Notes: generated from the sequence alone by a model not told the origin. Shown: positions 1 to 9,311, counted from the stretch's first letter. The stretch: DNA of 64,000 nucleotides from Chryseosolibacter sp964438975 (GCA_964438975.1 CAYTMU010000015.1:1-64000), one strand, 5' to 3'. A program made the numbers and translations.

Positions 1-95
1 TGGAGATGGCGCGAGCCATGAAGGAAGATGGTATGCCGATCGAACAGATCGCCAGGTTCACAAAGCTCTCTCTCGAAGAGATCCGTCACATTTAG
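1..95 (+). CDS. C-terminal fragment of a Rpn/PD-(D/E)XK-type transposase-nuclease-like protein
   Basis: The reading frame is open from the left edge and stops with TAG at 93-95, leaving about 30 residues that contain ARAMKEDGMPIEQIARFTKLS. This charged helix followed by a helix-turn-helix-like phrase (GMPIEQIA...LSLEEI) is typical of the C-terminus of Rpn-family recombination-promoting nucleases and related PD-(D/E)XK transposase-like proteins. The catalytic part lies outside the window, so the family call rests on this tail alone. The gene is read toward the helicase at 314, with 218 bp between them. Confidence 0.5.
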   Translation, partial: EMARAMKEDGMPIEQIARFTKLSLEEIRHI

Positions 96-313
96 TTTTT
101 TTGCCACTGATTTCGCGAATTTTCACTAATGCTCTTTTCACCTTTCGGTGAACGTGGCCCCGGCGATTGCAACCCTTATGAACCTCATTCACCATAATAG
201 CCGGATGCGTCTTCTACATTCTTAACCTTATTGACTTAATGCTTTATTCTAGCAATCGTCTCGAAAACCGAGCAGGCTATCTTCTCCAAATCCCATTACC
301 TTTGTCCTGAACT

Positions 314-2767
314 ATGACGACGGATTCCTTAGCGACAGGAAAAGAATGGTTTTCGGCAGCAGGATGGACTCCTTTTCAGTTTCAACTGGAGGCGTGGGAG
401 GCGTGCCTGTCGGGTGCTAACGGATTGGTCAATGCTCCGACCGGCAGTGGGAAGACCTATTCCCTTATGATGCCTATCGTGCTGGAGTTTCTGCTGCGCT
501 ACCCGACGGCCAAAGCTCGAAAGAGTGCTGGCCTCCAGGCAATCTGGATCACTCCGATTCGTGCGCTGTCGAAGGAGATCGAATTGTCGGCGCGTCGGCT
601 CACGGAAGGTCTTGATGCGGGAATGTCTGTCGGTGTGCGCTCGGGTGATACTTCGCTCCGGGAACGCGCGCGACAAAAGGAGAAACCACCGCATTTGTTG
701 ATCACAACGCCTGAGAGCTTGCATCTGTTGTTGGCGCAGAAGTCCTATACCGAGTATTTCAAAGACTTGCGGATTCTCGTTGCAGATGAATGGCACGAAT
801 TGATGGGTTCAAAACGCGGTGTTCAGGTTGAGCTCGCACTGTCGCGATTAAAGTCGGTCGCGCCGGCCTTGAAGATTTGGGGTATCTCCGCTACGATCGG
901 CAATATGGATCAGGCGCTTGCGGCGCTGTTAGGCGACTACTATTCGGCAGGCAACTATCGGGTTATACGCGCGGATATCAGAAAGGAGGTTGAGGTTATT
1001 TCCGTCTTGCCTGACTCACTCGATCGGATGCCATGGGCCGGGCATCTCGGTATTCACCTCATCGAGAAGGTGATTGAGATTGTCAGGAAAAGTACCAGTA
1101 CACTCATCTTTACCAACACTCGTTCATTCGCGGAGATCTGGTACCAGCGAATGCTGGATCTCGCGCCGGAGTTGTCCGGATTGACGGCGATGCACCACGG
1201 GTCGATCAGCCAGGAATTGCGAGGGTGGGTGGAAGACCAGTTGCACGAAGGTAAGTTGAAGGCTGTCGTGTGTACATCGAGCCTCGACCTTGGCGTGGAC
1301 TTTCGTCCTGTCGAAACTGTCATCCAGGTGGGAGGGCCCAAGGGGGTAGCGCGTTTCCTTCAGCGCGCGGGTCGCAGTGGGCACCAGCCCGGTGCTGTGA
1401 GCAGGATCTACTTTGTCCCAACACATTCACTTGAGCTGATGGAAGCCGCTGGCTTGCGCGAAGCGATCCGTCGCAATGTGGTGGAGGATCGCGTACCGTA
1501 CATTCGCTCCTTCGATGTGTTGATCCAGTACCTCCTGACGCTTGCTGTCTCCGATGGGTTCGTCGCTGATGAGGTCTATCGTGAGATCTCGGGTACGTTC
1601 AGTTATGCCAGTGTGACGCAAGATGAATGGATCTGGATCCTGAATTTTCTTACGACGGGTGGTGATTCCCTTCAGGCCTACGACGAATACAGGAAGGTCG
1701 TGATCCGCGGAGGGCGCTATCGGATCGAGAACCGAATGATCGCTATGCGACATCGCCTGTCTGTTGGAACGATCGTCGGAGATACGTCTCTGCACGTCAG
1801 GTTTGTGACGGGCAAATATCTCGGAACAATTGAAGAGGGGTTTATCTCGCGGTTGAATCCGGGGGATGTGTTCTGGTTTGCAGGCAGGAGCCTGGAATTG
1901 GTTCGCATCAAGGAAATGGAAGTACACGTTCGGAAATCGAATCGAGCGAAAGGACTTGTGCCGTCCTGGCAAGGAGGTCGCATGCCGCTGTCGTCGCAGA
2001 TGAGTGCTATGATACGCCTCAAACTCGACGAGTCTGTCCGGGGAGAAGATCGGGATACGGAAATGCTTTTCCTTCGCCCACTGTTCGAGCTGCAGCGACG
2101 CCGGTCTCACCTTCCTGCGGCGAATGAGTTCCTCATTGAATACTTTGAAAGTACCGAAGGGTATCACGCGATCTTTTATCCGTTCGAGGGGCGATTTGTG
2201 CATGAAGGGATCGCGGCGCTTATAGCGCATCGTATCGCACAGCTCCGGCCTATGACGTTCTCGATCGCCATGAACGATTACGGTTTTGAATTGCTATCCG
2301 ATCAGCCGATACCGATCGAGGAAGCCGTTGAGACGGATGTGCTGGGTGTAGAAGATCTGATGTCCGATATCCAGGCGAGCATCAATTCAATTGAAATGGC
2401 GCGACGGAAGTTTCGCGATATCGCCGCGATCAGCGGACTGGTATTCAAGGGCTACCCGGGAAAGCCGATCAAGGATCGTCATTTGCAGTCGTCATCACAG
2501 TTGTTCTTTAATGTGTTTCACGACTACGAGGGGCACAACCTGTTGTTGCGGCAGGCGTATGAGGAGGTGATGGATTTTCAGCTTGAAGAAGCTCGCTTGC
2601 GCAAGGCTCTTGAACGGATCGCTCAACAAAAGATCATCATCGCCTATCCGGAGAAGCCGACTCCTTTCGCCTTTCCGATCATCGTCGATCGCCTTCGCGA
2701 GAAACTGACATCGGAAAAGATTGAAGACCGTATCAAGAAAATGGCACTCCAGTATTCGGAAGAGTAG
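314..2767 (+). CDS. Ligase-associated DNA damage response DEXH box helicase (Lhr-like)
   Basis: This 817-residue superfamily 2 helicase belongs to the Lhr-like group that accompanies bacterial ATP-dependent DNA ligases and PdeM. Walker A (APTGSGKT) is at residues 41-48, the DEWH Walker B box at 158-161, SAT at about 192-194, and motif VI (QRAGRSG) at 350-356. The C-terminal half has the winged-helix and Lhr-type extension expected of the family. A TACCTTTG sequence at 297-304 resembles the Bacteroidota -7 promoter box; it lies only 9 bp before the ATG, so the message may be almost leaderless. pdeM follows at 4402, separated by a phosphate transporter on the other strand. The ligase and exonuclease partners are not seen in this window. 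Function in DNA repair is inferred from the family. Confidence 0.9.
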   Translation: MTTDSLATGKEWFSAAGWTPFQFQLEAWEACLSGANGLVNAPTGSGKTYSLMMPIVLEFLLRYPTAKARKSAGLQAIWITPIRALSKEIELSARRLTEGLDAGMSVGVRSGDTSLRERARQKEKPPHLLITTPESLHLLLAQKSYTEYFKDLRILVADEWHELMGSKRGVQVELALSRLKSVAPALKIWGISATIGNMDQALAALLGDYYSAGNYRVIRADIRKEVEVISVLPDSLDRMPWAGHLGIHLIEKVIEIVRKSTSTLIFTNTRSFAEIWYQRMLDLAPELSGLTAMHHGSISQELRGWVEDQLHEGKLKAVVCTSSLDLGVDFRPVETVIQVGGPKGVARFLQRAGRSGHQPGAVSRIYFVPTHSLELMEAAGLREAIRRNVVEDRVPYIRSFDVLIQYLLTLAVSDGFVADEVYREISGTFSYASVTQDEWIWILNFLTTGGDSLQAYDEYRKVVIRGGRYRIENRMIAMRHRLSVGTIVGDTSLHVRFVTGKYLGTIEEGFISRLNPGDVFWFAGRSLELVRIKEMEVHVRKSNRAKGLVPSWQGGRMPLSSQMSAMIRLKLDESVRGEDRDTEMLFLRPLFELQRRRSHLPAANEFLIEYFESTEGYHAIFYPFEGRFVHEGIAALIAHRIAQLRPMTFSIAMNDYGFELLSDQPIPIEEAVETDVLGVEDLMSDIQASINSIEMARRKFRDIAAISGLVFKGYPGKPIKDRHLQSSSQLFFNVFHDYEGHNLLLRQAYEEVMDFQLEEARLRKALERIAQQKIIIAYPEKPTPFAFPIIVDRLREKLTSEKIEDRIKKMALQYSEE

Positions 2768-2774
2768 GATACTG

Positions 2775-4187
2775 TCAGGAAAGTGACCGGAAGAGTAGGA
2801 ACAGCGTGCCCGCCATGATCATCACCACCGGAAGGGTGAGGAACCACGCCATAAGGATGTTGCGAACAGTGTCGCCCTGGAGGTTTTTCACACCCTTATT
2901 GGCAACCATACTACCCGCAATACCCGACGACAGGACGTGTGTGGTGCTGACAGGCATATTGAAATAAGACGACATGCCGATCGTACTGGCAGCCACCAGC
3001 TCGGCACTGGCACCCTGTGCGTATGTCAGGTGTTCTTTCCCGATCTTTTCCCCTACAGTCTTCACGATCCTCTTCCATCCTACCATCGTTCCCGTGCCGA
3101 GTGACAGGGAGATCATCAGAATCACCCATCCCGGCGCATAGTCCGTTACTTTTCTTATGTTCTTGAGTTCTGCTTTCAGAACTTCCTTCTCCTGCTGGCT
3201 CAGCCGGACTTCAGGTTTTTTTCCGATCTCGCCAACATGGCGATCCAGGATCATGATGTCCTTTCGAACGAGGAAACGTTCGTCGCCTGGAATGTCGCCG
3301 ACGACGGCCACGGTATCGAACCGAGCCTGAAGTCTGGTGTTGATCTGTTTCGCTTCCGCCAGTTTTTCGCGATCAGGAGCAGCGAGGTCCATCGGGTCAA
3401 TTGCGGCAACTACCTGTTCGATCTTCCGCAGAGAACCCGGTACGGCATCGGAACGGTAGTTAAGGTCCAGTGCGAAATACAAGGGCACGATACCGATGAG
3501 GATCAGCATGACTAGTCCCACGCCTTTTTGGCCATCGTTCTGTCCGTGAAAGAAGCTGACCAGCGTACAGGTCACGATCAGAACGCTTCGTATCCACGTC
3601 GGAGGTGGCTGATTCTTTTTGGGTTCTTTGAAAAGCGCATCGCCGCCTGCAGACTTCTTGGTCAGCGTCCGGATGACGTACATGAGCACAATCGTCATCG
3701 AGAAACCGAAGAGCGGCGAGATAAGCAGCGACAACCCGATTTCTTTGGCTTTGGCCCAGTTCACGGAATCCGCCGCAGCAAAGGGGAGGAGGGAGTACGC
3801 CAGACCCACTCCGAGAATTGAACCGATCAGCGTGTGCGAGCTCGAGCAAGGAATCCCGAAATACCACGTAAGCAGGTTCCAGAAGATCGCCGTGATCAGC
3901 AGCGCCATCACCATCGAAATACTGTGGGCGACATCCTGATCCACCAGCGTTTCCACTGGCAGTAGGTTGATAATGCTTACCGCGACACCGATTCCACCGA
4001 GTAATACGCCGAGGAAATTCCAAATACCCGACCAGATGACAGCAAACCATGGCTTCAGCGAGTTCGTGTAGATCACTGTGGCTACGGCATTGGCCGTATC
4101 GTGAAATCCGTTTACGAATTCGAACCCACAGGCAGCAATCAGGCAAATGACCAGGAGAACAGAATAGATCAGGTCTAATTCGAACAT
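2775..4187 (-). CDS. Inorganic phosphate transporter, Pit family
   Basis: This 470-residue polytopic membrane protein takes up inorganic phosphate by cation symport. The duplicated Pit signature is visible: GFHDTANAVAT at residues 27-37 and the altered second copy HGQNDGQKG at 214-222. GIPCSSSHTLIG (111-122) and MPVSTTHVLSSG near 425 are the paired serine/threonine-rich loops. A soluble stretch of about 100 residues (245-350) splits the two membrane halves, as is common in Bacteroidota members. The gene converges on the helicase with 7 bp between stop codons, so it interrupts the helicase/pdeM pair on the opposite strand. No PhoU-like (DUF47) partner is next to it. Confidence 0.92.
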   Translation of the reverse strand: MFELDLIYSVLLVICLIAACGFEFVNGFHDTANAVATVIYTNSLKPWFAVIWSGIWNFLGVLLGGIGVAVSIINLLPVETLVDQDVAHSISMVMALLITAIFWNLLTWYFGIPCSSSHTLIGSILGVGLAYSLLPFAAADSVNWAKAKEIGLSLLISPLFGFSMTIVLMYVIRTLTKKSAGGDALFKEPKKNQPPPTWIRSVLIVTCTLVSFFHGQNDGQKGVGLVMLILIGIVPLYFALDLNYRSDAVPGSLRKIEQVVAAIDPMDLAAPDREKLAEAKQINTRLQARFDTVAVVGDIPGDERFLVRKDIMILDRHVGEIGKKPEVRLSQQEKEVLKAELKNIRKVTDYAPGWVILMISLSLGTGTMVGWKRIVKTVGEKIGKEHLTYAQGASAELVAASTIGMSSYFNMPVSTTHVLSSGIAGSMVANKGVKNLQGDTVRNILMAWFLTLPVVMIMAGTLFLLFRSLS

Positions 4188-4401
4188 ACAAAGTGAACTT
4201 CCGCTGGCAATCTAACCGGAATTCCCTTTTTGAGCGTAATGCCGCTGCGAAGTTTTTGAAATTCCGGACTTTTTTTCGGTTAACCTGCCTATTCTCAGCA
4301 ACTTATTCCAATCATGAGAAAAACGAAGACTGGTCTTTTCTGTCACCGTTCGACAGGCTTGACCTTCGAAAAGCTTAACTTAGCCCAATTTTTTACTACC
4401 C

Positions 4402-5040
4402 ATGGTTGTCGAGATTTTTGGTGAGGAGTTCGGGTTGTATCCCCAAAAGGCGATTTATTGGAAGTCGCAGCGGACACTTCTTTTGTCAGACTTGCACCTG
4501 GGCAAGATCAACCATTTCCGGCGAGCGGGAATTCCCGTTCCGCGAAAGGCAAACGATCACAACCTTGAGATTTTCATAGACCTTGTGCAGACCTGTCAGC
4601 CGGAACGCGTTGTTTGCCTGGGTGATCTTTTTCACAGCTATTACAATGCGGAATGGGAAGCATTCGGCGAGGTGGTCAATTACTTCTCTTCAGTTTCGTT
4701 TCAATTGGTGATGGGGAATCACGACATCATGGGTTCCTACCAGTATGCTCGCAAGCGGATTGTGGTACATGACGTGCTGCAAATTGGAAAATTCCTGCTA
4801 ACACATCATCCACTCGAGTCGGTACCGGAGGACGCTTACAATATCGCCGGCCACATCCATCCGGGGGTTTCCCTTGTGGGGCGTGGAAAACAGGCGATCA
4901 CGTTGCCGTGTTTCTATTTCAGCGACCGGCAGGCGCTTTTGCCGGCATTCGGAAAATTCACCGGCTTGGCGAGAATAGCACCCAAAAAAGACGACCGGGT
5001 TTTTATCGTCGCCGACGATAAGGTTATTTTGGTCTCCTAG
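4402..5040 (+). CDS. pdeM: Ligase-associated DNA damage response endonuclease PdeM
   Basis: This 212-residue calcineurin-like metallophosphoesterase shows all five metal-binding blocks: SDLHLG from residue 29, GDLFHS from 74, GNHD at 105-108, HH at 135-136 and GHIH at 150-153. The short length and the phrase DLHLGKINHFRRAGIPVP are typical of PdeM, the nuclease linked with bacterial ATP-dependent ligase repair cassettes. Its usual helicase partner lies upstream at 314-2767. The capA-like gene starts 28 bp downstream and may be co-transcribed. The role in repair is known for the family; the substrate here is not shown. Confidence 0.9.
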   Translation: MVVEIFGEEFGLYPQKAIYWKSQRTLLLSDLHLGKINHFRRAGIPVPRKANDHNLEIFIDLVQTCQPERVVCLGDLFHSYYNAEWEAFGEVVNYFSSVSFQLVMGNHDIMGSYQYARKRIVVHDVLQIGKFLLTHHPLESVPEDAYNIAGHIHPGVSLVGRGKQAITLPCFYFSDRQALLPAFGKFTGLARIAPKKDDRVFIVADDKVILVS

Positions 5041-5068
5041 AATTGAACCTTAAACCTTGAACCTAAAC

Positions 5069-6373
5069 ATGAGAGTCCTGATCACAACCTTCCTGGCCTT
5101 CTTTTTCAGCGTTCCGGCTATCGGACAGGACACCACCCGACTTTCATTGTTGTTTCTGGGCGACATTATGCAGCACGATTCGCAGATTCTCGATGCGTAT
5201 GACAAGGAGACTGGCACATACGATTACCGACCCTGCTTTCAGTACATCAAGCCCTATATTGAAAGCGTCGATGTCGCCATTGGAAATCTCGAAGTGACTC
5301 TTGCAGGGCCGCCGTACAAAGGGTATCCTCGTTTCAGTGCCCCGGATGAGTTGCTTGTGGCACTGAAGGATGCGGGGCTCGATGTCATTGTGACTGCGAA
5401 CAACCACAGCGTGGACCGTGGGCGACCGGGACTCGAACGCACGATCGATATGCTGGATAGCTTTCAGATCGCTCACACAGGCACCTTCAAGTCGCTCGCA
5501 CAGAAAGAGAGAAACCACCCTCTGATAATTGAACGCCGCGGATTCCGGATTGCAATACTCAACTACACGTACGGCACGAACGGGCTTCCTGTCACCCGGC
5601 CCAATATTGTGAACGACCTTGACACCACGGCTATTCGCAAGGACATTGAGCACGCGAAATCACTGGACCCAGACGCTATCGTGGTTTTTCCACACTGGGG
5701 ACCTGAGTATCAAAGTCTGCCATCGACGACACAGAAGCAGGTTGCGGCGTGGTGTTTTCGCCATGGAGCGCAACTTGTTATTGGTTCCCATCCACATGTT
5801 GTCCAGCCAATGGAATGGCGAAGGGAGAAGAACGAACTTCTTGCCTATTCACTGGGAAACTTTGTCTCGGGGCAGCGAAAGCGGTATACGGATGGAGGGG
5901 CTCTCGTCCGGGTCGAATTGGTGAAAGTCGTGTTTCCCGACCGGTCGTCGATGACGGCGATCGGGAACGCAGGGTATATGCTGGAATGGGTCCACCGAAC
6001 CAACGACGCTAACAAGGACTATTACATATTGCCTGTTCCTGATGTGGAGGCAAAACCGGACATGTTTGGCCTCGATGCTGCATCAAAGGAGGCGTTCCGT
6101 ACGTTCGTGACTGATTCGCGTGCGTTGTTTGCGAAGCGTAATGCCGGCATATTCGAGTTGGACGAGGCGGCGGATGCCTACGTGGAGTTTGAGGCAACGG
6201 ACACACTAGGTGTGAAGATGTACCTGGAGGGGAACAGCGGGATCGGGCGGATCATCGATTCACAATTTCCGACGCTGAGGATCGGCCCGTTACCACCTGC
6301 CGATGCGAGAATACTCCGGAACAGGATAGAAGCAGAGCTTCCTGTAGACAGCGTGAGGATCGCCCTTGATTAA
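5069..6373 (+). CDS. CapA-family (PGA_cap) metallophosphatase-like exported protein
   Basis: This 434-residue protein has an N-terminal signal peptide (MRVLITTFLAFFFSVPAIGQ), so it is predicted to be exported. The CapA/PGA_cap fold follows: LFLGDIMQHD near residue 30, GNLEVTL near 73, ANNHSVDRG near 110, FPHWGPEY near 210 and GSHPHVVQP near 240. CapA of poly-gamma-glutamate systems is the name-giving member, but no pgs/cap synthesis genes are present, so the substrate is unknown. I chose the ATG at 5069 over an in-frame TTG at 5057 because it begins the signal peptide directly. Confidence 0.88.
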   Translation: MRVLITTFLAFFFSVPAIGQDTTRLSLLFLGDIMQHDSQILDAYDKETGTYDYRPCFQYIKPYIESVDVAIGNLEVTLAGPPYKGYPRFSAPDELLVALKDAGLDVIVTANNHSVDRGRPGLERTIDMLDSFQIAHTGTFKSLAQKERNHPLIIERRGFRIAILNYTYGTNGLPVTRPNIVNDLDTTAIRKDIEHAKSLDPDAIVVFPHWGPEYQSLPSTTQKQVAAWCFRHGAQLVIGSHPHVVQPMEWRREKNELLAYSLGNFVSGQRKRYTDGGALVRVELVKVVFPDRSSMTAIGNAGYMLEWVHRTNDANKDYYILPVPDVEAKPDMFGLDAASKEAFRTFVTDSRALFAKRNAGIFELDEAADAYVEFEATDTLGVKMYLEGNSGIGRIIDSQFPTLRIGPLPPADARILRNRIEAELPVDSVRIALD

Positions 6374-6389
6374 CCCGGCGTGATGATAT

Positions 6390-7103
6390 TTATCTCCTTC
6401 GTCGCTTGGCCGGCGCTTTTCCTCCGCCCGCCGAGAAGATCAATCCGATAGAGAATTCCAATCCGGTGAAGTCGATCTTTGTGTCCGGGTAATCGGTATC
6501 CACGGTTTCGATCATTGTGCTCCCGCCGGTGAATGACCCGGTCATGGGAAATCGAGCTTCGCCTACAAGATAGTTCGCTTCGAGTGAAACACCGATCTGA
6601 CTGGTGACATGAACGGTAAGCTCCGCGCCGCCGTGGTAACCAAATCCGGGGTTATTGTCGAATGAAAAGTCGCTGTTGACGACGTTCCACTCTTGCATTC
6701 TCCGAATAGCGCGATCGAGATTTCCATAGTTGAGTTTATTCGCAAAACCGAAGAAGAAGAACCCGCCACCCTTGATATCAAACTCGACTTGTGCGCCTTT
6801 CAATTGCAGAACGAGTTCAAGTGGTACCAGGATAGTAAAGTTTGGGCCCAGAAGGGCGTCTTTACTTTCAAATGGAAGTCCTTTGAGATTGAGTCCGCTC
6901 ATCCGGTAGAGGGACGCCCCGGTCTCAATCGCCACAAAACGGTTGAGGTCTACTCCGAGGCCGCGAATAGAAAAGGGACTAATCGGTGTGGAGAAGTAAC
7001 CATTCTTAGGTATGAAGTAAGAGAACGACAAGCCGAAATCCTGCGCCGGAAGCGAGCCCGACAGCGCCATGGCGACCGCAAAAAAGATCAGGTATTTTTT
7101 CAT
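6390..7103 (-). CDS. Outer-membrane beta-barrel-like protein of unknown function
   Basis: The 237-residue product starts with a signal peptide (MKKYLIFFAVAMALSGSLPAQ). Alternating hydrophobic/polar strands rich in Gly and aromatic residues follow (FGLSFSYFIPKNGYFS, KGGGFFFFGFANKL, GYHGGAELTVHV), suggesting a small outer-membrane barrel. It ends in a basic tail (KAPAKRRRR), which is unusual because barrels normally end on an aromatic residue. A longer frame reaches 7184, but that extension has no signal-like start and runs into repeat DNA, so the ATG at 7103 is preferred. It converges on the capA-like gene with 16 bp between. I do not recognise a named family. Confidence 0.7.
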   Translation of the reverse strand: MKKYLIFFAVAMALSGSLPAQDFGLSFSYFIPKNGYFSTPISPFSIRGLGVDLNRFVAIETGASLYRMSGLNLKGLPFESKDALLGPNFTILVPLELVLQLKGAQVEFDIKGGGFFFFGFANKLNYGNLDRAIRRMQEWNVVNSDFSFDNNPGFGYHGGAELTVHVTSQIGVSLEANYLVGEARFPMTGSFTGGSTMIETVDTDYPDTKIDFTGLEFSIGLIFSAGGGKAPAKRRRR

Positions 7104-7148
7104 GGATAGCTGGTTTTGGTTCGAGAGCGATTGTATGTATTTTAACGC

Positions 7149-7227
7149 AGTAGCACAAAGAGCGCTAAGAACCACGAAGGCCACGAAGGTTCTTAAAATC
7201 TCATTGTGTTCTTTGCGGTTCTTCGTG
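7149..7227. repeat. Dispersed palindromic repeat, family A copy 1, cut by the assembly gap
   Basis: The stretch is built from CACGAAGG, CCACGAAGG and CACAAAG words and their complements (TTCTTTGCGG, TTCTTCGTG). Its left end, GCAGTAGCACAAAG, is the inverted form of the right end of the copy at 13238-13297. It lies between the 5' end of the barrel gene and the 3' end of the LtaS-like gene; the rest is lost in the N run. Confidence 0.75.
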
Positions 7228-7327
7228 NNNNNNNNNNNNNNNNNNNNNNNNNNNNNNNNNNNNNNNNNNNNNNNNNNNNNNNNNNNNNNNNNNNNNNNNN
7301 NNNNNNNNNNNNNNNNNNNNNNNNNNN
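7228..7327. other. Assembly gap, 100 N
   Basis: Exactly 100 N, the usual placeholder for a gap of unknown size. The left flank is the dispersed repeat; the right flank is only 10 bp from the stop codon of the LtaS-like gene. Reading frames that cross it are artefacts. Confidence 0.98.
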
Positions 7328-7337
7328 TTCTCCGTTC

Positions 7338-9173
7338 TTACTTATTGTTATAATCAGTATACAGGACCTGTTCATACGCGCGCGCGCGATCGAGATCCTC
7401 GTCAGTCCCTCCGTCTCTTCGAAGAAACTGCTTGCCGACGTTGTCGTAAATAATATACTTATCCCCCGACACGAATCCGAAGCCATTGTTAAAGAAGTAC
7501 GCAGCAAACGATCGCGACGATGGAGACAGGATATCTTTGCTGAAGGTGAACGCGCTGCTCGGTCCGGATAACTGCGACAGTATAGTGTTGGGAAAGTCAG
7601 TCTGACTGGCGAATTTGTGAATCAATGTATCGGATCTCACCGGACCGCCGATCATCAGTAAAGGGATCCTGTATCGCTCTTTGTCTGTGATCTCCTTGGC
7701 CCCGGGCAGCCGATGTCCGTGGTCTGCGAGGAAAATGATCACGGTATTGTTCCACCATGGTGCAGACTTCGCCCGCAGTACGAACTCACCAATACTCTTG
7801 TCTGTGTAATAGCAGGAATTGAGGAAAAGTGTTTCTGCATCGCGACCGTCGAAATGGGGTACCATCGGCACATCAAACGGTTCGTGGCTGCTCGATGACA
7901 GGATCACCTTAAAGAACGGATGCCGGGCCGTATCGCATTCCTGCAGCGCGCGTTGGAACACGATATGATCGTGGACACCCCACTTACTTTGGTCGAACTC
8001 CTCCGGAAAGTCGTCGACCGAAGTGATGTGATCGAACCGACTTGTCGTGAGATACGAGCGGAAGTTGGCGAAATCTATATCTCCTCCGTACACGAATGAT
8101 GTCGTGTAACCGAGGTTCAGCATGTGGTGATTCAGATGCGGTAGCCGCTGTGTCTTCGCCGGGTGCTTGATGATGGAAGTGGCCGGCTGTGCCGGGTAAC
8201 CGCTGAGAATGCTGACCAGGCCTTTGTCCGTGCGATCTCCACTGGAAAAAAAGTTGGTGAAAAGTATGCCCTCGGAACACAGCTGGTTCAGGTTCGGCGT
8301 GATTCCGGAGCGACCGCCCAATGGTTCGATCACGTCAGCAGTGTAGCTCTCGAGAATGAAGAGGATGATATTTGGCTTCTCCGCCTCCCATAATTTTGGG
8401 GTTGCTCCTTCGGTCGCTGGGTAAAGTTCCCGGAAGTACTGCTCCGCCACTTGCCTGGGCAAGAGATCTTCCGGGTACTTCATCCGGTGTTGCCCGCCCA
8501 GGTTATACAGGAAATTCCAAACAACGTTGATAGCGGCGTGGTTGGCAAATGCCTTCGTCTTATGGAAATAGACAAAGCCAGAATTCATCGGCGCTACCGA
8601 CAGACTTCCTCGGATTGGAAGGATCATCGCGGCAGACACTACGAGCAAGACCGCTATTCCTGGTTTTTTCCCGGATTCCAGCGCAGCAACGCGAGGTGAA
8701 ATCAGGCGGTCGTAAATAAACAGGAAGATCGCAATAAGCGCTGTGCCGATCAGCAACAACTTGAAGACTACACTGATCTCTACACTTCCCATCGCCGCGC
8801 TGCCGGCATTCTTGATGTAGAAAAGCGGAGCTGTATCTATGCGAAAACCCCAATGCCTGTAAAGCTCCATGTCGATCACGACCAACAATGAGCACGCAAC
8901 GATCAAAAATGTATGAAGCCCATTCAGGAAGAAGTTAGGTATCTTGCTTTTGACGAGCATCGACACGGTAAGGATCAGACCGGAAGCCATGATGAAATAC
9001 CCGATCATGCTCAGATCCATCTTCAACCCATAGAGGAAGACCCGGAGAAACTCGCCGGAAGACAGCTGCCCGGCCATATCGGCGTTGTACACGAGGAATA
9101 TCGCCCGTATTGCGATCTCAAAAAGCAGCCAGAACAAGGCTAGGTAGAGCAGTAGCAGAAGCCTTTGACGCAT
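7338..9173 (-). CDS. LtaS-like phosphoglycerol transferase / sulfatase-family membrane enzyme
   Basis: The protein has about five N-terminal membrane segments and then a large extracytoplasmic alkaline-phosphatase-superfamily domain, the layout of lipoteichoic acid synthase-like enzymes. Numbering from an upstream ATG (618-residue form), the metal/catalytic positions are E282 (ILFILES), T322 (SGDRTDKG, the nucleophile position) and the ADHGHR block near 490. In a Gram-negative the likely job is moving a phospho-head-group (phosphoglycerol or phosphoethanolamine) onto envelope glycans or glycolipids; the acceptor is unknown. A CAAAAGTA sequence at 9202-9209 reads TACTTTTG on this strand, a good -7 box. 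A start at 9194 would leave almost no leader, so the ATG at 9173 is preferred. The gene stops just beside the assembly gap. Confidence 0.85.
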   Translation of the reverse strand: MRQRLLLLLYLALFWLLFEIAIRAIFLVYNADMAGQLSSGEFLRVFLYGLKMDLSMIGYFIMASGLILTVSMLVKSKIPNFFLNGLHTFLIVACSLLVVIDMELYRHWGFRIDTAPLFYIKNAGSAAMGSVEISVVFKLLLIGTALIAIFLFIYDRLISPRVAALESGKKPGIAVLLVVSAAMILPIRGSLSVAPMNSGFVYFHKTKAFANHAAINVVWNFLYNLGGQHRMKYPEDLLPRQVAEQYFRELYPATEGATPKLWEAEKPNIILFILESYTADVIEPLGGRSGITPNLNQLCSEGILFTNFFSSGDRTDKGLVSILSGYPAQPATSIIKHPAKTQRLPHLNHHMLNLGYTTSFVYGGDIDFANFRSYLTTSRFDHITSVDDFPEEFDQSKWGVHDHIVFQRALQECDTARHPFFKVILSSSSHEPFDVPMVPHFDGRDAETLFLNSCYYTDKSIGEFVLRAKSAPWWNNTVIIFLADHGHRLPGAKEITDKERYRIPLLMIGGPVRSDTLIHKFASQTDFPNTILSQLSGPSSAFTFSKDILSPSSRSFAAYFFNNGFGFVSGDKYIIYDNVGKQFLRRDGGTDEDLDRARAYEQVLYTDYNNK

Positions 9174-9201
9174 ATTGTCTAACCGGAAATGCAATCCGAT
9201 G

Positions 9202-9209
9202 CAAAAGTA
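9202..9209 (-). promoter_or_regulatory. Putative -7 promoter box for the LtaS-like gene
   Basis: It reads TACTTTTG on the minus strand, a full match to the Bacteroidota -7 consensus TAnnTTTG. No clear TTG -33 box is seen about 19 bp further up, so the call is tentative. Confidence 0.35.
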
Positions 9210-9283
9210 TGACTAATTGATGTAAAACCTTTCGGGAAACCCGCACGGCACGAAAAGAGTCGGCGGAAGGATCGAAAAGCAAA

Positions 9284-9311
9284 GGTGCCAGGAGTTTCTG
9301 ATCCTGGCACC
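9284..9311 (-). terminator. Hairpin behind the TerB-like gene
   Basis: A perfect 10-bp stem, GGTGCCAGGA (9284-9293) with TCCTGGCACC (9302-9311), encloses an 8-nt loop. On the minus strand it is followed by a loose T-rich stretch (TTTGCTTTTCG). It lies 33 bp past the stop codon of the TerB-like gene and fits an intrinsic terminator. Confidence 0.75.

Noticed and set aside
137..152. Hairpin TTCACC-TTTC-GGTGAA as a terminator for the partial gene at the left edge
   Set aside because: The stem is only 6 bp and no T run follows on the plus strand; not enough to call.
1427..2230. 267-codon minus-strand frame within the helicase gene
   Set aside because: It overlaps conserved helicase coding sequence and shows no domain or plausible upstream signal.
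4193..4378. 61-codon frame in the space between pit and pdeM
   Set aside because: It is short, lies in AT-rich promoter-type sequence between divergent genes, and shows no family feature.
7069..7571. Open frames that run through the N gap at 7228-7327
   Set aside because: The N run has no stop codons, so these frames are artefacts; they also cover repeat DNA.
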